DNA of 64,000 bases from Solimonas sp. SE-A11 (GTDB lineage: Bacteria > Pseudomonadota > Gammaproteobacteria > Nevskiales > Nevskiaceae): assembly GCF_030345715.1 (NCBI RefSeq), contig NZ_JAUASX010000020.1, forward strand, positions 21,324 to 85,323, given 5' to 3'. Below, in pieces: positions 44,208-53,907 of the stretch (positions within the stretch are counted from its first letter, which is position 1; every line of letters starts with the position of its first letter). The position numbers and the translations under genes were made by a program. A model generated the notes under the pieces. It ran no database searches. It was not told the origin of the DNA and saw nothing but the letters and a program-made list of their open reading frames with translations.

Positions 44208-45107
44208 TTATCCTGCGGCAGGCGCCAGGGCTTGGGCCGGCCCCAGCTTCGGGCCGTCTATCGCCGCCAAGGCCAGCTGCGCCGAGCCGGCATGGCTCAG
44301 CTGCAGTACCGCCAGCAGCAGCGTGGCGTCGCCATCCGCCACCGCGTCCACTACCTCGCCCACGGCCTGTCCGTCGCCGGCGGCATCGTAGACCGGCATG
44401 CCGGGGCGCGCGTCCACCGGGGCGCGCAGCAGGAACATGCGGCGCTTGAGCTGTCCCAGGTAATGCAGGCGCGCCACGATCTCCTGGCCGGTGTAGCAGC
44501 CCTTGTTGAAGCTGATGCCACCCAGCAGGTCGATGTTGGCCATCTGCGGCACGAACATCTCGCGGCTCTCGGTGTAGACCGTCGGTACGCCGGCCAGCAG
44601 GTCGGCGCGGCGCCAGGCCTCGAAACCCCGGGCGGGCAGTGCGGCCAGGCCGGCGACCTCGCCGTGTACCGACCAGCGCGGTTGGCTGCCCAGGCGGCGG
44701 ATCACGGTAAGGCCGCCGTGGGCGGCGCTCTGCATCGGCTCCTGCGGCAACGGCAGGCCCAGGGTCTCGAGCTGGCGGGCGCCGTCTTCGCCGAGCAGGC
44801 CGGTGGCCGGCAGCTCCGCCGTGCAGTCCTGCAGGGTGACCTTGGAGCGCATCACGAACATGCGCAGACGCTTGAGCGTCGATTCAGCGACGCTGCGATG
44901 CACCTCCAGCACGAGGTCGTCGCCGTGTCGGAACAGCGTCAGCACCGCGAGCATGCGTCCCTTGGGGTTGCTGTAGCTCGACAGCTGCGCACGGTTCTCA
45001 TTCACCAGGCGCGTGTCGCTGCTCAGCTGACCCTGCAAAAAGCTTTCAGCATCCGCACCTTGCGCGCGGATGTACACGAGTTCGTCGAGTGGGATACGAG
45101 CGTTCAC
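44208..45107 (-). CDS. ygfZ: YgfZ/GcvT-like folate-binding protein
   Basis: 299 residues. The family motif KGCYTGQEIVARLHYLG is complete near residue 195, and FLQGQLSSD matches the N-terminal folate-binding fold. YgfZ helps assemble or repair iron-sulfur enzymes. The GTG start is uncertain because the frame stays open upstream; this position fits family lengths and leaves a control region of about 70 bases before the divergent SDHAF4 gene. Its position next to sdh genes suits a role in Fe-S enzyme maturation. Confidence 0.87.
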   Translation of the reverse strand: MNARIPLDELVYIRAQGADAESFLQGQLSSDTRLVNENRAQLSSYSNPKGRMLAVLTLFRHGDDLVLEVHRSVAESTLKRLRMFVMRSKVTLQDCTAELPATGLLGEDGARQLETLGLPLPQEPMQSAAHGGLTVIRRLGSQPRWSVHGEVAGLAALPARGFEAWRRADLLAGVPTVYTESREMFVPQMANIDLLGGISFNKGCYTGQEIVARLHYLGQLKRRMFLLRAPVDARPGMPVYDAAGDGQAVGEVVDAVADGDATLLLAVLQLSHAGSAQLALAAIDGPKLGPAQALAPAAG

Positions 45108-45177
45108 AGGAATTTCACGTTGCGATGCACAAGAGAAGTTTGTCACACTATCAGGGCTTTGCAGCCCAGAAATTTCC

Positions 45178-45378
45178 GTGTCGCATTCGCCCGATCCAAA
45201 AATTGCCGGTGCATCCAAGCCGGATGAAGTGGTTTCCCTCGCGGAACTGCTGGAGAAGACGCAGCCTGCGGCGGAGGCGGAACCCGAGCCGGCGCCCGAA
45301 GTGGGTGGCCGCAGCGACGGTCCCGATCCCACCCGCTATGGCGACTGGGAAAAGAATGGGCGCTGTATCGACTTCTGA
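45178..45378 (+). CDS. DUF1674 protein, SDHAF4-like succinate dehydrogenase assembly factor
   Basis: 66 residues from GTG. The conserved end DPTRYGDWEKNGRCIDF is the diagnostic SDHAF4/DUF1674 block, which binds the flavinylated SdhA. The first part is low-complexity and Pro/Glu-rich. It lies 39 bases before sdhC in the same direction. An in-frame ATG at 45070 would overlap the divergent ygfZ start and is less likely. Confidence 0.82.
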   Translation: MSHSPDPKIAGASKPDEVVSLAELLEKTQPAAEAEPEPAPEVGGRSDGPDPTRYGDWEKNGRCIDF

Positions 45379-45417
45379 ACCCCTCTGAAGTTCACGTCCC
45401 GGATATTGGGAGCCGGA

Positions 45418-45819
45418 ATGACCACGAAAACGCCCGCCGACAATCGCCCGCTGTCCCCCTTCATGCTGGGGCAGTATTACCGCTTCCAATGGACCTCGCT
45501 GCTCTCGATCATCCACCGTGTCACCGGTGTCGGCCTCAGTGTCGGCACCCTGCTGGTGGCGGCCTGGCTGATCGCCCTGGCCACGGGCCCGGTGGTCTAC
45601 GCCGACTTCGCCAAGCACCTGACGGCCTGGTACGGCCAGATCCTGCTGTTCGGCTGGACCTGGGCGCTGATGTACCACCTGGGCAACGGCATCCGCCACC
45701 TGTTCTGGGACATCGGCTGGGGTTTTGACATCAAGGTCGCCGAGAAGACCGGCTATGCCGTGGTCGCCTCCTCCCTGCTGCTGACGGCCGCCGCCTGGGC
45801 CGTGGCCTACTTCCTCTGA
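45418..45819 (+). CDS. sdhC: Succinate dehydrogenase cytochrome b556 subunit
   Basis: 133 residues with three membrane helices. SPFMLGQYYRFQWTSLLSIIHRVTG carries the conserved Ser and Arg near the quinone site, and YHLGNGIRHLFWD the haem-ligand His. ATG at GCCGGA. Membrane anchor of complex II, electron transfer to ubiquinone. First of the sdhCDAB operon. Confidence 0.93.
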   Translation: MTTKTPADNRPLSPFMLGQYYRFQWTSLLSIIHRVTGVGLSVGTLLVAAWLIALATGPVVYADFAKHLTAWYGQILLFGWTWALMYHLGNGIRHLFWDIGWGFDIKVAEKTGYAVVASSLLLTAAAWAVAYFL

Positions 45820-45830
45820 CGGAGCCTCCG

Positions 45831-46205
45831 ATGAGCCTGCGTTCTCCCCTGAGCCGCGCGCGCGGCCTCGGTTCCGCCAAGGACGGCGTCCATCACTTCT
45901 GGGTGCAGCGCGTTACCGCCGTCGCCCTGATCCCGCTGACGCTGTGGTTCGTGTTCTCCGTGGCCAACCTGGCCGGCGGCGACTACCACGCGGTGCGTCA
46001 CTGGGTCTCCGCGCCCAGCGTCGCCATCATGCTGGTGCTGTTCATCCTCACCATGCTCTACCACTCCGCCCTGGGCGTGCAGGTGGTGATCGAGGACTAC
46101 GTGCACCACGAGGGCCTCAAGCTGCTGTCGCTGATGGGCCAGAAGTTCCTCCACGCCATCGTCGCCGCCGCCAGCGTCTACGCCATCCTGCGCGTCGCGC
46201 TGTAA
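45831..46205 (+). CDS. sdhD: Succinate dehydrogenase hydrophobic anchor subunit
   Basis: 124 residues with three helices. [16 protein letters not shown] opens the first, and [16 protein letters not shown] contains the conserved His/Asp/Tyr at the quinone site. Lies 11 bases after sdhC with GGAG before the ATG. Confidence 0.92.
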   Translation: MSLRSPLSRARGLGSAKDGVHHFWVQRVTAVALIPLTLWFVFSVANLAGGDYHAVRHWVSAPSVAIMLVLFILTMLYHSALGVQVVIEDYVHHEGLKLLSLMGQKFLHAIVAAASVYAILRVAL

Positions 46206-46221
46206 CACCGGGATCCAAAGA

Positions 46222-48015
46222 ATGTCCGCTTACGAGATCGTTCATCACGAGTACGACGCCATCGTCGTGGGTGCCGGCGGTGCCGGCCTGCGCGCGACCC
46301 TGGGCCTGGCCGAAGCCGGCCTGAAGACGGCCAACATCACCAAGCTATTCCCCACGCGTTCGCACACCGTGGCGGCGCAGGGCGGCATCTCCGCCGCGCT
46401 GGCCAACATGGGCAAGGACGACTGGCGCTGGCACTTCTACGACACCGTGAAGGGCTCCGACTGGCTGGGCGACCAGGACGCCATCGAGTACATGACCCGC
46501 GAGGCCATCCCCGCGATCATCGAGCTCGAGCACTACGGCGTGCCGTTCTCGCGCACCAAGGAAGGCAAGATCTACCAGCGCCCCTTCGGCGGCATGACCA
46601 CCGACTTCGGCAAGGGCCCCCCGGCCCAGCGCACCTGCGCTGCCGCCGACCGCACCGGCCATGCCATGCTGCACACGCTCTACCAGCAGAGCCTCAAGTG
46701 CCGCGCGCAGTTCTTCATCGAATTCTTCGCCCTAGACCTGCTGATGGACGAGGACGGCTCCTGCCAGGGCGTGCTCGCCTGGGAGCTGGCCACCGGCAAG
46801 CTGCACCGCTTCCGTGCCCACGAGACGATCCTGGCCACCGGCGGCTACGGCCGCGCCTACTTCTCCGCCACCTCCGCCCACACCTGCACCGGTGACGGCA
46901 ATGCGATGGTGCTGCGCGCCGGCCTGCCGCTGCAGGACCTGGAGTTCGTGCAGTTCCACCCGACCGGCATCTACGGCTCGGGCTGCCTCATTACCGAGGG
47001 CGCGCGAGGCGAGGGCGGTTACCTCACCAACCAGAAGGGCGAGCGTTTCATGGAGCGTTATGCCCCGTCCGTGAAGGACCTGGCGCCGCGCGACATGGTG
47101 AGCCGTGCCATGGCCACCGAGATCCGCGAAGGCCGCGGCGTCGGTGCCGAGGCCGATCACATCTTCCTGCACCTGGAGCACCTGGGTCCGGAAGTGCTGC
47201 ACTCCAAGCTGCCGGGCATCTCCGAGTCGGCCAAGATCTTCGCCGGCGTGGACGTGACCAAGCAGCCGATCCCGGTGGTGCCGACGGTGCATTACAACAT
47301 GGGCGGCATCCCGACCCTGTACACCGGCGAAGCGGTGACCCTGAAGAACGGCAACCCCGACTCCGTGGTCCCGGGCCTGATGGCCGTGGGCGAGGCCGCC
47401 TGCGTGTCGGTGCACGGCGCCAACCGCCTGGGCTCCAACTCGCTGCTCGACCTGGTGGTGTTCGGCCGCGCCGCCGCCATCCAGGCCGCCAAGCTGGTCA
47501 AGCCGGGCACCCCGCACCGCAAGATCAGCGGCGCCTCCGAGGAGAAGGCCTTGGCCCGCCTCGACGGCTTCCGCAATGCCAAGGGCGGCACTGCCACGGC
47601 GAAGATCCGCCTGGACATGCAGAAGACCATGCAGAAGCACTGCGCGGTGTTTCGCGACGGCCCGCTGATGCAGGAAGGCATCACCAAGCTCAACGGCGTG
47701 ATCGACAACTTCGTGCAGGACGTGAAGGTCTCCGACCGTTCCATGATCTGGAACTCGGACCTCTGCGAGACGCTGGAACTCGACAACCTGCTGGGCCAGG
47801 CGCTGCTGACCATCGTCGGCGCCGAGAATCGCAAGGAGTCGCGCGGCGCCCACGCCCGCGACGACATCAAGGACCGCGACGACACGCAGTGGATGAAGCA
47901 CACCGTGGCCTGGCGCACCGCCGACAAGCAGGTGAAGATCGACTACCGCCCGGTACACATGCAGCCGCTGGACAACGACGTGGAGCACATCCCGCCCGTT
48001 GCCCGCAAGTACTGA
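46222..48015 (+). CDS. sdhA: Succinate dehydrogenase flavoprotein subunit
   Basis: 597 residues. FAD motif [19 protein letters not shown], the covalent flavin His in [15 protein letters not shown], catalytic Arg/His regions in [21 protein letters not shown], and [15 protein letters not shown]. Oxidises succinate to fumarate at the inner face of the membrane. Full length for the family. Its flavinylation factors lie on both sides (DUF1674 upstream, SdhE downstream). Confidence 0.97.
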   Translation: MSAYEIVHHEYDAIVVGAGGAGLRATLGLAEAGLKTANITKLFPTRSHTVAAQGGISAALANMGKDDWRWHFYDTVKGSDWLGDQDAIEYMTREAIPAIIELEHYGVPFSRTKEGKIYQRPFGGMTTDFGKGPPAQRTCAAADRTGHAMLHTLYQQSLKCRAQFFIEFFALDLLMDEDGSCQGVLAWELATGKLHRFRAHETILATGGYGRAYFSATSAHTCTGDGNAMVLRAGLPLQDLEFVQFHPTGIYGSGCLITEGARGEGGYLTNQKGERFMERYAPSVKDLAPRDMVSRAMATEIREGRGVGAEADHIFLHLEHLGPEVLHSKLPGISESAKIFAGVDVTKQPIPVVPTVHYNMGGIPTLYTGEAVTLKNGNPDSVVPGLMAVGEAACVSVHGANRLGSNSLLDLVVFGRAAAIQAAKLVKPGTPHRKISGASEEKALARLDGFRNAKGGTATAKIRLDMQKTMQKHCAVFRDGPLMQEGITKLNGVIDNFVQDVKVSDRSMIWNSDLCETLELDNLLGQALLTIVGAENRKESRGAHARDDIKDRDDTQWMKHTVAWRTADKQVKIDYRPVHMQPLDNDVEHIPPVARKY

Positions 48016-48033
48016 TCGCAAGGATTCCACGTC

Positions 48034-48819
48034 ATGGCACAGTTCACGCTCCCGCAGAATTCCAAGCTCGACAAGTCGGCCGGCAAGCACCACAAGGCTC
48101 CGGAAGGCTCCAAGAAGGTCCGCAACTTCAAGATCTACCGGTATGACCCGGACACCGGCGCCAACCCGCGCATGGACACCTACGAGGTGGACATGGCCAG
48201 CTGCGGCCCGATGATTCTGGACGCACTGATCAAGATCAAGAACGAAACCGACGCCACGCTGACGTTCCGCCGCTCCTGCCGCGAGGGTATCTGCGGTAGC
48301 TGCGCGATGAACATCGACGGCACCAACACGCTGGCCTGCACCAAGACCTGCGAAGAGGTGAAGGGCGAGGTCGTCATCTACCCGCTGCCGCACATGCCGG
48401 TGGTCAAGGACCTGGTCCCGGACCTGACGCACTTCTACGCCCAGCTCGCCTCGATCGAGCCCTGGCTCAAGACCGACTCGCCTGCACCGACGCGCGAGCG
48501 CCTGCAATCCGAAGAGGACCGCGCCAAGCTCGACGGTCTCTACGAGTGCATCCTCTGCGCCTGCTGCACTACCAGCTGCCCCAGCTACTGGTGGAACGGC
48601 GACCGCTACCTGGGCCCGGCGATCCTGCTGCAGGCCTACCGCTGGCTGGCCGACAGCCGCGACGAGGCCACCGGCTCGCGCCTGGACGAGTTGGAAGATC
48701 CGTTCAAGCTGTACCGCTGCCACACGATCATGAACTGCGCCAAGACCTGCCCCAAGGGTCTGAATCCGGCGAAGGCGATCGCCGAGACCAAGAAGATGTT
48801 GGTCGAGCGTAGGGTCTGA
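48034..48819 (+). CDS. sdhB: Succinate dehydrogenase iron-sulfur subunit
   Basis: 261 residues. [2Fe-2S] cysteines in [16 protein letters not shown], then [18 protein letters not shown] and [17 protein letters not shown] for the [4Fe-4S] and [3Fe-4S] clusters. The N-terminus is about 25 residues longer than in E. coli (basic, Lys-rich). Lies 18 bases after sdhA. Confidence 0.97.
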   Translation: MAQFTLPQNSKLDKSAGKHHKAPEGSKKVRNFKIYRYDPDTGANPRMDTYEVDMASCGPMILDALIKIKNETDATLTFRRSCREGICGSCAMNIDGTNTLACTKTCEEVKGEVVIYPLPHMPVVKDLVPDLTHFYAQLASIEPWLKTDSPAPTRERLQSEEDRAKLDGLYECILCACCTTSCPSYWWNGDRYLGPAILLQAYRWLADSRDEATGSRLDELEDPFKLYRCHTIMNCAKTCPKGLNPAKAIAETKKMLVERRV

Positions 48820-48827
48820 AGAATCGC

Positions 48828-48858
48828 TTGCGGGAGCCGCTGACCGCGGCTCCCGCAA
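48828..48858. repeat. Perfect 13-bp inverted repeat between sdhB and sdhE
   Basis: TTGCGGGAGCCGC pairs exactly with GCGGCTCCCGCAA around a 5-base loop, starting eight bases after sdhB. It has no T run, so it is an RNA hairpin that may stabilise the sdh message or reduce read-through into sdhE. Confidence 0.7.
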
Positions 48859-48890
48859 CCGGATCGCCTAGCTTCGCGACGGATACGCTC

Positions 48891-49124
48891 ATGGAAGAAG
48901 GCAAACTCCGCTGGCTGCTGCGCCGCGGCATGAAGGAACTGGACGTCCTGACGGAGCGCTATTACGCGCATCGCTGGCCCTCGGCCACGGAGGCCGAGCG
49001 CGCCCTCTTCATCCAGATGCTGCAGACCACCGAGGACCCGGACCTGTATTCCTGGTCCATGGGGTACTCGCAGCCTCCCGAGACCTATGCCGATGTCGTC
49101 GAACAGCTTCGCCGCCACCACTGA
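48891..49124 (+). CDS. sdhE: SdhE, FAD assembly factor (SDHAF2/YgfY family)
   Basis: 77 residues. RWLLRRGMKELDVLTERYY contains the RGxxE motif needed for SdhA flavinylation, and ALFIQMLQTTEDPDLYSW completes the five-helix fold. The ATG is preferred to an upstream TTG that lies inside the hairpin. It helps attach FAD to SdhA. Confidence 0.93.
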   Translation: MEEGKLRWLLRRGMKELDVLTERYYAHRWPSATEAERALFIQMLQTTEDPDLYSWSMGYSQPPETYADVVEQLRRHH

Positions 49125-49545
49125 CCTGAACCTGCGGCCGTCCTACCGGGCGCACCGCTTCCTGTTCATCCTGCACATGCTGGCGCTGTGCCTGCTGCTG
49201 GCGGCGATGTCGCCGGGCTGGCCCATGATGCTGCTCTGCGCCGCGTTCGGCGCGTCCTGGGTCTGGCTGCGCCGCCATGCCGCCTTCGGCTTCGGCCGCC
49301 GCGCCCTGGTGCGCCTGGTCTGGCAGGCCGACGGCCAGTGGCTGGTGGTGGACAGTGCCGGCCGCAAGGACGAGGCCGAGCTGCTGGGCAACAGCTGCGT
49401 CCACTCGCGCATGATGGTGCTGAACTTCCGCCTCAAGTCCGGCGGGCGCCGCACCCGTGTGGTGCTTGGCGACGAGCTGGGTGCCGACCCCCTGCGCCGC
49501 CTGCGCGCCCGCCTGATGTCCTTCGCCTGCGCCGCTGGCACCTGA
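49087..49545 (+). CDS. YgfX/CptA-like membrane protein
   Basis: 152 residues. Two hydrophobic helices (FLFILHMLALCLLLAAM and MMLLCAAFGASWVWL) are followed by a soluble domain RLVWQADGQWLVVDSAGRKDEAELLGNSCVHSRMMVLNFRL. This layout and the neighbour sdhE match YgfX, whose gene usually overlaps sdhE. The overlap here is 38 bases. A precise role is unclear (proposed toxin or sdh-related). Confidence 0.77.
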   Translation: MPMSSNSFAATTDLNLRPSYRAHRFLFILHMLALCLLLAAMSPGWPMMLLCAAFGASWVWLRRHAAFGFGRRALVRLVWQADGQWLVVDSAGRKDEAELLGNSCVHSRMMVLNFRLKSGGRRTRVVLGDELGADPLRRLRARLMSFACAAGT

Positions 49546-49576
49546 CGGGGGACCGCCGCTTTTCCCAATCGATTCA

Positions 49577-49602
49577 AGGCCCGCGCTGCGGGCCTTGTCG
49601 TT
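49577..49602 (+). terminator. Terminator after the ygfX-like gene
   Basis: A 7-bp stem GGCCCGC/GCGGGCC with 3-base loop is followed by ttgtcgttt, 31 bases after the stop. The T run is weak. Confidence 0.6.
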
Positions 49603-49720
49603 TCTGCATGCGAGCGTCGGGCCCGCGGCCGGGCCTTTCCGGAGTTGGCATTGCCTGTGCATGCCGAATCCCAGAGGTCCGGACCGGTGGTCGGTCCCGG
49701 GCAGGAAAGGGAGCAGGATC

Positions 49721-51040
49721 GTGACTCTGAATTCCAGGTGGGACCGGGTAGGGCTGATGCTCGTCCTGGTGGCGGCGCTGGCCTATGCCGGCAGTGCGGC
49801 GGCGGCACCGACCATGGTGGCCTTCGACCAGATCAGCGCCGGTGATACGGCGTGGATGCTGACTTCCACCGCCCTGGTGCTGCTGATGACGATCCCGGGC
49901 CTGGCCCTGTTCTACGCCGGCATGGTGCGCAAGAAGAACGTGCTGGCCACCACGCTGCAGAGTTTTGCCGTCACCGCCCTGATCACGGTGCTGTGGATCG
50001 TCATCGGCTACAGCCTGGCGTTCTCCCCGGGCTCCCCCTTCATCGGCGGGCTCGACAACCTGTTCCTGGGCGGGCTGAAGTACTTCAAGGAAGCCGGGCA
50101 GCTGAGCGTCAATCCGCTGGCCCCGACGGTGCCCGAGTCGGTCTTCATCATGTTCCAGCTGACCTTCGCCATCATCACGCCGGCGCTGATCACCGGCGCC
50201 TTCGCCGAGCGCATGAAGTTCGGCTCCATGATGGTGTTCGTGGCGGCCTGGTCGCTGCTGGTCTACGCACCGGTCGCGCATTGGGTGTGGTCGCCGGACG
50301 GCTGGCTGGCCAAGCTCGGCGCCCAGGACTTCGCCGGTGGCACGGTGGTGCACATCAACGCCGGCGCCGCGGGCCTGGCCTGCGCCTACATGCTGGGCCG
50401 CCGCAACGGCTACGGCTCCGAGCCCTTCATCCCCTACAACCTGGCTTTCACGCTGATCGGCGCCTCGCTGCTGTGGGTGGGCTGGTTCGGCTTCAACGCC
50501 GGCTCCGCCGCGGCCTCCGACGGCCGTGCCGGCATGGCCATGCTGGTGACTCAGGTGGCCGCTGCCACCGCCGTGCTGACCTGGATGGGCGTGGAGTGGA
50601 TCATCCGCAAGCGTGCCTCGCTGCTCGGCGCCTGCTCCGGCGCGGTGGCCGGCCTGGTGGCGATCACCCCGGCATCCGGCTTCGTCGAGATTCCGGGCGC
50701 GCTGGCGATCGGCGCCGCCTCCGGCCTGCTCTGCTACTGGGGCGCCACCGGCCTCAAGCGTCTGCTCGGCGCGGATGATTCGCTGGACGTGTTCGGTATC
50801 CATGGCGTCGGCGGCCTGGTGGGCGCCCTGCTGACCGGCGTGTTCTCCAGCAAGGTCATTTCCGGTGCCGAGGCCAGTCTGATGGTGCAGGCGGTCGGTG
50901 CCTTCGCCACGCTGTTCTACAGCGCCGGCATGACCATCGCGATCCTGCTGCTGCTGCGCTTCACCATGGGCTTGCGCGTGAACGGCGACGAGGAACAGGC
51001 CGGCCTGGATCTGGCCCTGCACGGTGAACGCATCGTCTGA
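49721..51040 (+). CDS. amtB: Ammonium transporter
   Basis: 439 residues from GTG with an AGGGAGCAGGA ribosome-binding region. Signal peptide (AYAGSAAAA), then eleven membrane helices. The twin-His pore is represented in YAPVAHWVW and DVFGIHGVGGL, and GGTVVHINAGAAGLA is the family signature. It conducts ammonium/ammonia across the membrane. No glnK gene is adjacent, so PII control must come from elsewhere. Confidence 0.94.
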   Translation: MTLNSRWDRVGLMLVLVAALAYAGSAAAAPTMVAFDQISAGDTAWMLTSTALVLLMTIPGLALFYAGMVRKKNVLATTLQSFAVTALITVLWIVIGYSLAFSPGSPFIGGLDNLFLGGLKYFKEAGQLSVNPLAPTVPESVFIMFQLTFAIITPALITGAFAERMKFGSMMVFVAAWSLLVYAPVAHWVWSPDGWLAKLGAQDFAGGTVVHINAGAAGLACAYMLGRRNGYGSEPFIPYNLAFTLIGASLLWVGWFGFNAGSAAASDGRAGMAMLVTQVAAATAVLTWMGVEWIIRKRASLLGACSGAVAGLVAITPASGFVEIPGALAIGAASGLLCYWGATGLKRLLGADDSLDVFGIHGVGGLVGALLTGVFSSKVISGAEASLMVQAVGAFATLFYSAGMTIAILLLLRFTMGLRVNGDEEQAGLDLALHGERIV

Positions 51041-51132
51041 CGCCAGGGACTGGCATGGGAGCAGAGGGAGGCATGTGGGCAGGTGCCCCGGCGGCAATGC
51101 AGCCGGCGGCACCTGGAACAGGAGGGTTTTCG

Positions 51133-51432
51133 ATGACCGACGGTGACAAGCTGGCCCTGGCGACACGTCTGTACGTGCGGCTGCGGCATTGCACCGGACG
51201 CATTACCGATGCGCTGTGGATGACGCAGAACATGGAGTACGCCCGCGAGATCGTGCGCATGGCGCGCATGGGCGGAGATGATGAACTGACGCGGCTGGCG
51301 GACCGCTTCGAGGAAGTGATCATGGGCCGCCCGCGTGCGATGGTGGCCGCTTCGGCGGCACCCCCTCAGGCCACCGCCGAGGCTCCGGTGAGCCCGGCGA
51401 CGTTCGGGAAGTACAAGGGGTCGCTGCGGTAG
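51133..51432 (+). CDS. Small hypothetical protein
   Basis: 99 residues from ATG with GGAGG eight bases upstream. A helical region MTDGDKLALATRLYVRLRHC, TDALWMTQNMEYAREIVRMAR, LTRLADRFEEVIMG fills the first two-thirds; the tail is Ala/Pro-rich. No family recognised. It sits after amtB, so it may be a nitrogen-related accessory protein, but nothing supports that beyond position. Confidence 0.7.
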   Translation: MTDGDKLALATRLYVRLRHCTGRITDALWMTQNMEYAREIVRMARMGGDDELTRLADRFEEVIMGRPRAMVAASAAPPQATAEAPVSPATFGKYKGSLR

Positions 51433-51492
51433 CGGCAAGCAGGCTTTCCTGTCTTCCCTCTCAGGCCAGAGGAGAGGGAGGACATGGGGTGC

Positions 51493-53094
51493 TCAACCGG
51501 ATTTGCGCCCTTCCAGAACCGTCGGCATCGCCCTCGCCAGCGTGTGCGGATAGTCCAGCGTGTAGTGCAGCCCGCGCGATTCCTTGCGCAGCAGCGCCGA
51601 GCGCACGATCAGGTCGGCGCAGACCACCAGGTTGCGCAGCTCCAGCAGGTGCGCGCTGATGCGGTAGTTGCCGTAATACTCCTGGATCTCGCGGGCCAGC
51701 AGCTCGATGCGGTGCTGTGCCCGTTCCAGGCGCTTGGTGGTGCGCACGATGCCGACGTAGTCCCACATGAAGGTGCGCAGCTCCAGCCAATTGTGCGAGA
51801 CCACCACGTCCTCGTCGGAGTCGGTAACGCGGCTTTCGTCCCAGGGCTTGAGTCCATGCGGCATCGCACGCTGGTCCAGGATTGCCAGCAGGTCGTCGGC
51901 GGCCGCGGCGGCAAAGGCCAGGCATTCCAGGATCGAGTTGCTGGCCAGGCGGTTGGCGCCATGCAGGCCGGTGCAGGCGACCTCGCCGATGGCGTAGAGG
52001 CCATCTACGTCGGTGCGCGCGCGCAGATCGGTGTGCACGCCGCCGCAGGTGAAATGCGCCGAGGGCACCACCGGGATCGGCTCGCGGGTGATGTCCAGGC
52101 CCAGTTCCAGGCAGTGGGCGTGGATGCTGGGGAAGTGGCCCTTGATGAACTCGGGCGACTTGTGGGTGATGTCCAGCAGCACATGGCGCAGGCCCAGGCG
52201 CTTCATCTCGTGGTCGATGGCGCGGGCGACGATGTCGCGCGGCGCCAGCTCCGCGCGGCTGTCGAAGCGCGGCATGAAGCGCTCGCCGGCCGAGCCGTCG
52301 GCGTTTGGCAGGCGCAGCAGGGCGCCTTCGCCGCGCAGGGCCTCGCTAATCAGGAAGTTGCGCGAATCCTCGTGGTACAGGCAGGTCGGGTGGAACTGCA
52401 TGAACTCCATGTTCGAGACGCGGCAGCCGGCGCGCCAGGCCATGGCGATGCCATCGCCGGAGGCGCCGAAGGGGTTGCTGGAATAGAGGTAGACCTGGTT
52501 GGCGCCGCCGGTGCACAGGGCCACGGCCTTGGCCGCCACGGCCTCGACCCGGCCGGACTCGCGGTCGAACAGGTAGGCGCCCAGCACTCGCTTCTGGTCC
52601 GGGTCCACGATCAGATCCACGCCGACACTGCGCTCGCGCACCGTGATGCCGGGATGGGCCGCGACCAGGGAGGCGAGGGTGGTTTCCACGGCGCGGCCGG
52701 TGGCGTCGGCGGCATGGACGATGCGCCGGTGCGAGTGGCCGCCCTCGCGGGTCAGGTGCAGTCCCAGGCCACTGGAGTCGTCTTCGTCGCGGGTGAACTG
52801 CACCCCTTGTTCAAGAAGCCAGTGGATGCAGGCCGGGCCGCGCTCCACGGTGAAGCGCACGGCTGGCTCGTCGCAGAGGCCGGCGCCGGCCACCAGGGTG
52901 TCCGAGACGTGGTTTTCCAGGGAATCGGCGGCGTCCAGCACGGCGGAGATGCCGCCCTGGGCCCAGAGGGTGGAGCCGGAGCTGAGCTGGCTCTTGGAGA
53001 CCACGCAGACCTTGCGGCCGGCCTGGGCCAGGCGCAGGGCCAAGGACAGGCCGGCTGCACCGCTGCCGAGGATGAGGACTTCCGTATCGGACAT
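51493..53094 (-). CDS. nadB: L-aspartate oxidase
   Basis: 533 residues. FAD motif [43 protein letters not shown] and [18 protein letters not shown] are all standard for NadB, the first step of quinolinate/NAD synthesis (aspartate to iminoaspartate). It is divergent from rpoE with about 141 bases between, as in other gammaproteobacteria. Normal length. Confidence 0.96.
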   Translation of the reverse strand: MSDTEVLILGSGAAGLSLALRLAQAGRKVCVVSKSQLSSGSTLWAQGGISAVLDAADSLENHVSDTLVAGAGLCDEPAVRFTVERGPACIHWLLEQGVQFTRDEDDSSGLGLHLTREGGHSHRRIVHAADATGRAVETTLASLVAAHPGITVRERSVGVDLIVDPDQKRVLGAYLFDRESGRVEAVAAKAVALCTGGANQVYLYSSNPFGASGDGIAMAWRAGCRVSNMEFMQFHPTCLYHEDSRNFLISEALRGEGALLRLPNADGSAGERFMPRFDSRAELAPRDIVARAIDHEMKRLGLRHVLLDITHKSPEFIKGHFPSIHAHCLELGLDITREPIPVVPSAHFTCGGVHTDLRARTDVDGLYAIGEVACTGLHGANRLASNSILECLAFAAAAADDLLAILDQRAMPHGLKPWDESRVTDSDEDVVVSHNWLELRTFMWDYVGIVRTTKRLERAQHRIELLAREIQEYYGNYRISAHLLELRNLVVCADLIVRSALLRKESRGLHYTLDYPHTLARAMPTVLEGRKSG

Positions 53095-53235
53095 GTGGGG
53101 GATGCTAGAATCGCGAATTCGTGTCGAAAACCGCCGTGTTTGCCGGAACAGGCAGGCGGCCATTGATTTTGGGGTCTAACTTAGCCGTTCGCGCCACCCT
53201 TGTCGAAAGGGCGGTCGCGGCAGCCTGATGCGTAA

Positions 53236-53808
53236 ATGAGCGAAGAACAACTTGACGAACAGCTGGTCGCTCGCGCGCAAGAGGGTGACAAGCGCGCCTT
53301 CGAGCTGCTGGTCCGCAAGTACCAGTACAAGATCATCCAGCTGGTCAGCCGCCTGGTCGGAGACGCCGACGCGCCCGATGTAGCCCAGGAAACCTTCATC
53401 AAGGCCTACCGCGCGCTCAACGGCTTCAAGGGCAACAGCGCCTTCTACACCTGGCTGTACCGCATCGGCATCAACACCGCCAAGAACCACCTGGTATCGC
53501 GCGGCCGCCGGCCGGCGGGCAGCGACATCGACATCGCCGACGCGGAACTGTACGGGCATACCGAACATCTAAGCGATGTCGATACCCCCGAGGCCGTGCT
53601 GCTGACCGAGGAAATCAAGCACAAGGTCGCCGAGGTCATCTCCGGACTGCCGCCGGACCTGCGCAAGGCCATCACCCTGCGCGAGCTGGACGGCCTGTCC
53701 TACGAGGAAATCGCCGAGATCATGGAATGCCCCATCGGCACGGTGCGCTCGCGCATCTTTCGGGCCCGCGAGGCGATCGATGCCGTCATCAAGCCGCTGA
53801 TCGAGTAG
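53236..53808 (+). CDS. rpoE: RNA polymerase sigma factor RpoE/AlgU
   Basis: 190 residues. Region 2 with FELLVRKYQYKIIQLVSRLVGDADAPDVAQETFIKAYRALNGF, and region 4 ITLRELDGLSYEEIAEIMECPIGTVRSRIFRAREAI. It is the envelope stress ECF sigma factor. Anti-sigma genes rseA and rseB follow in the same direction. Confidence 0.97.
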   Translation: MSEEQLDEQLVARAQEGDKRAFELLVRKYQYKIIQLVSRLVGDADAPDVAQETFIKAYRALNGFKGNSAFYTWLYRIGINTAKNHLVSRGRRPAGSDIDIADAELYGHTEHLSDVDTPEAVLLTEEIKHKVAEVISGLPPDLRKAITLRELDGLSYEEIAEIMECPIGTVRSRIFRAREAIDAVIKPLIE

Positions 53809-53849
53809 CCCCTGTGCGCACTGCAACAAAATCTCTAGTCGGTTCCTGC

Positions 53850-53880
53850 GGAACTTTTTGCCGCGGCCGCGGTTAAGCTT
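53850..53880 (+). promoter_or_regulatory. Possible sigma-E-type -35 element before rseA
   Basis: GGAACTT, the -35 core of RpoE/AlgU promoters, occurs 52 bases before the rseA start. No clean TCNNA -10 lies at the usual 16-base spacing, only GTTAAG, so this is weak. Confidence 0.3.
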
Positions 53881-53907
53881 ATATTCAGGTAGCAAGGTAC
53901 TGGCCCC

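Noticed and set aside
46732..48858. Very long minus-strand open frame across sdhA and sdhB
   Set aside because: It is the antisense of two certain genes, with His/Ala-rich low-complexity translation and no family similarity.
53095..53235. Sigma-E autoregulated promoter upstream of rpoE
   Set aside because: A GGAACA is present, but the nearest TCTAA is about 24 bases away, too far for the 16-base spacing.
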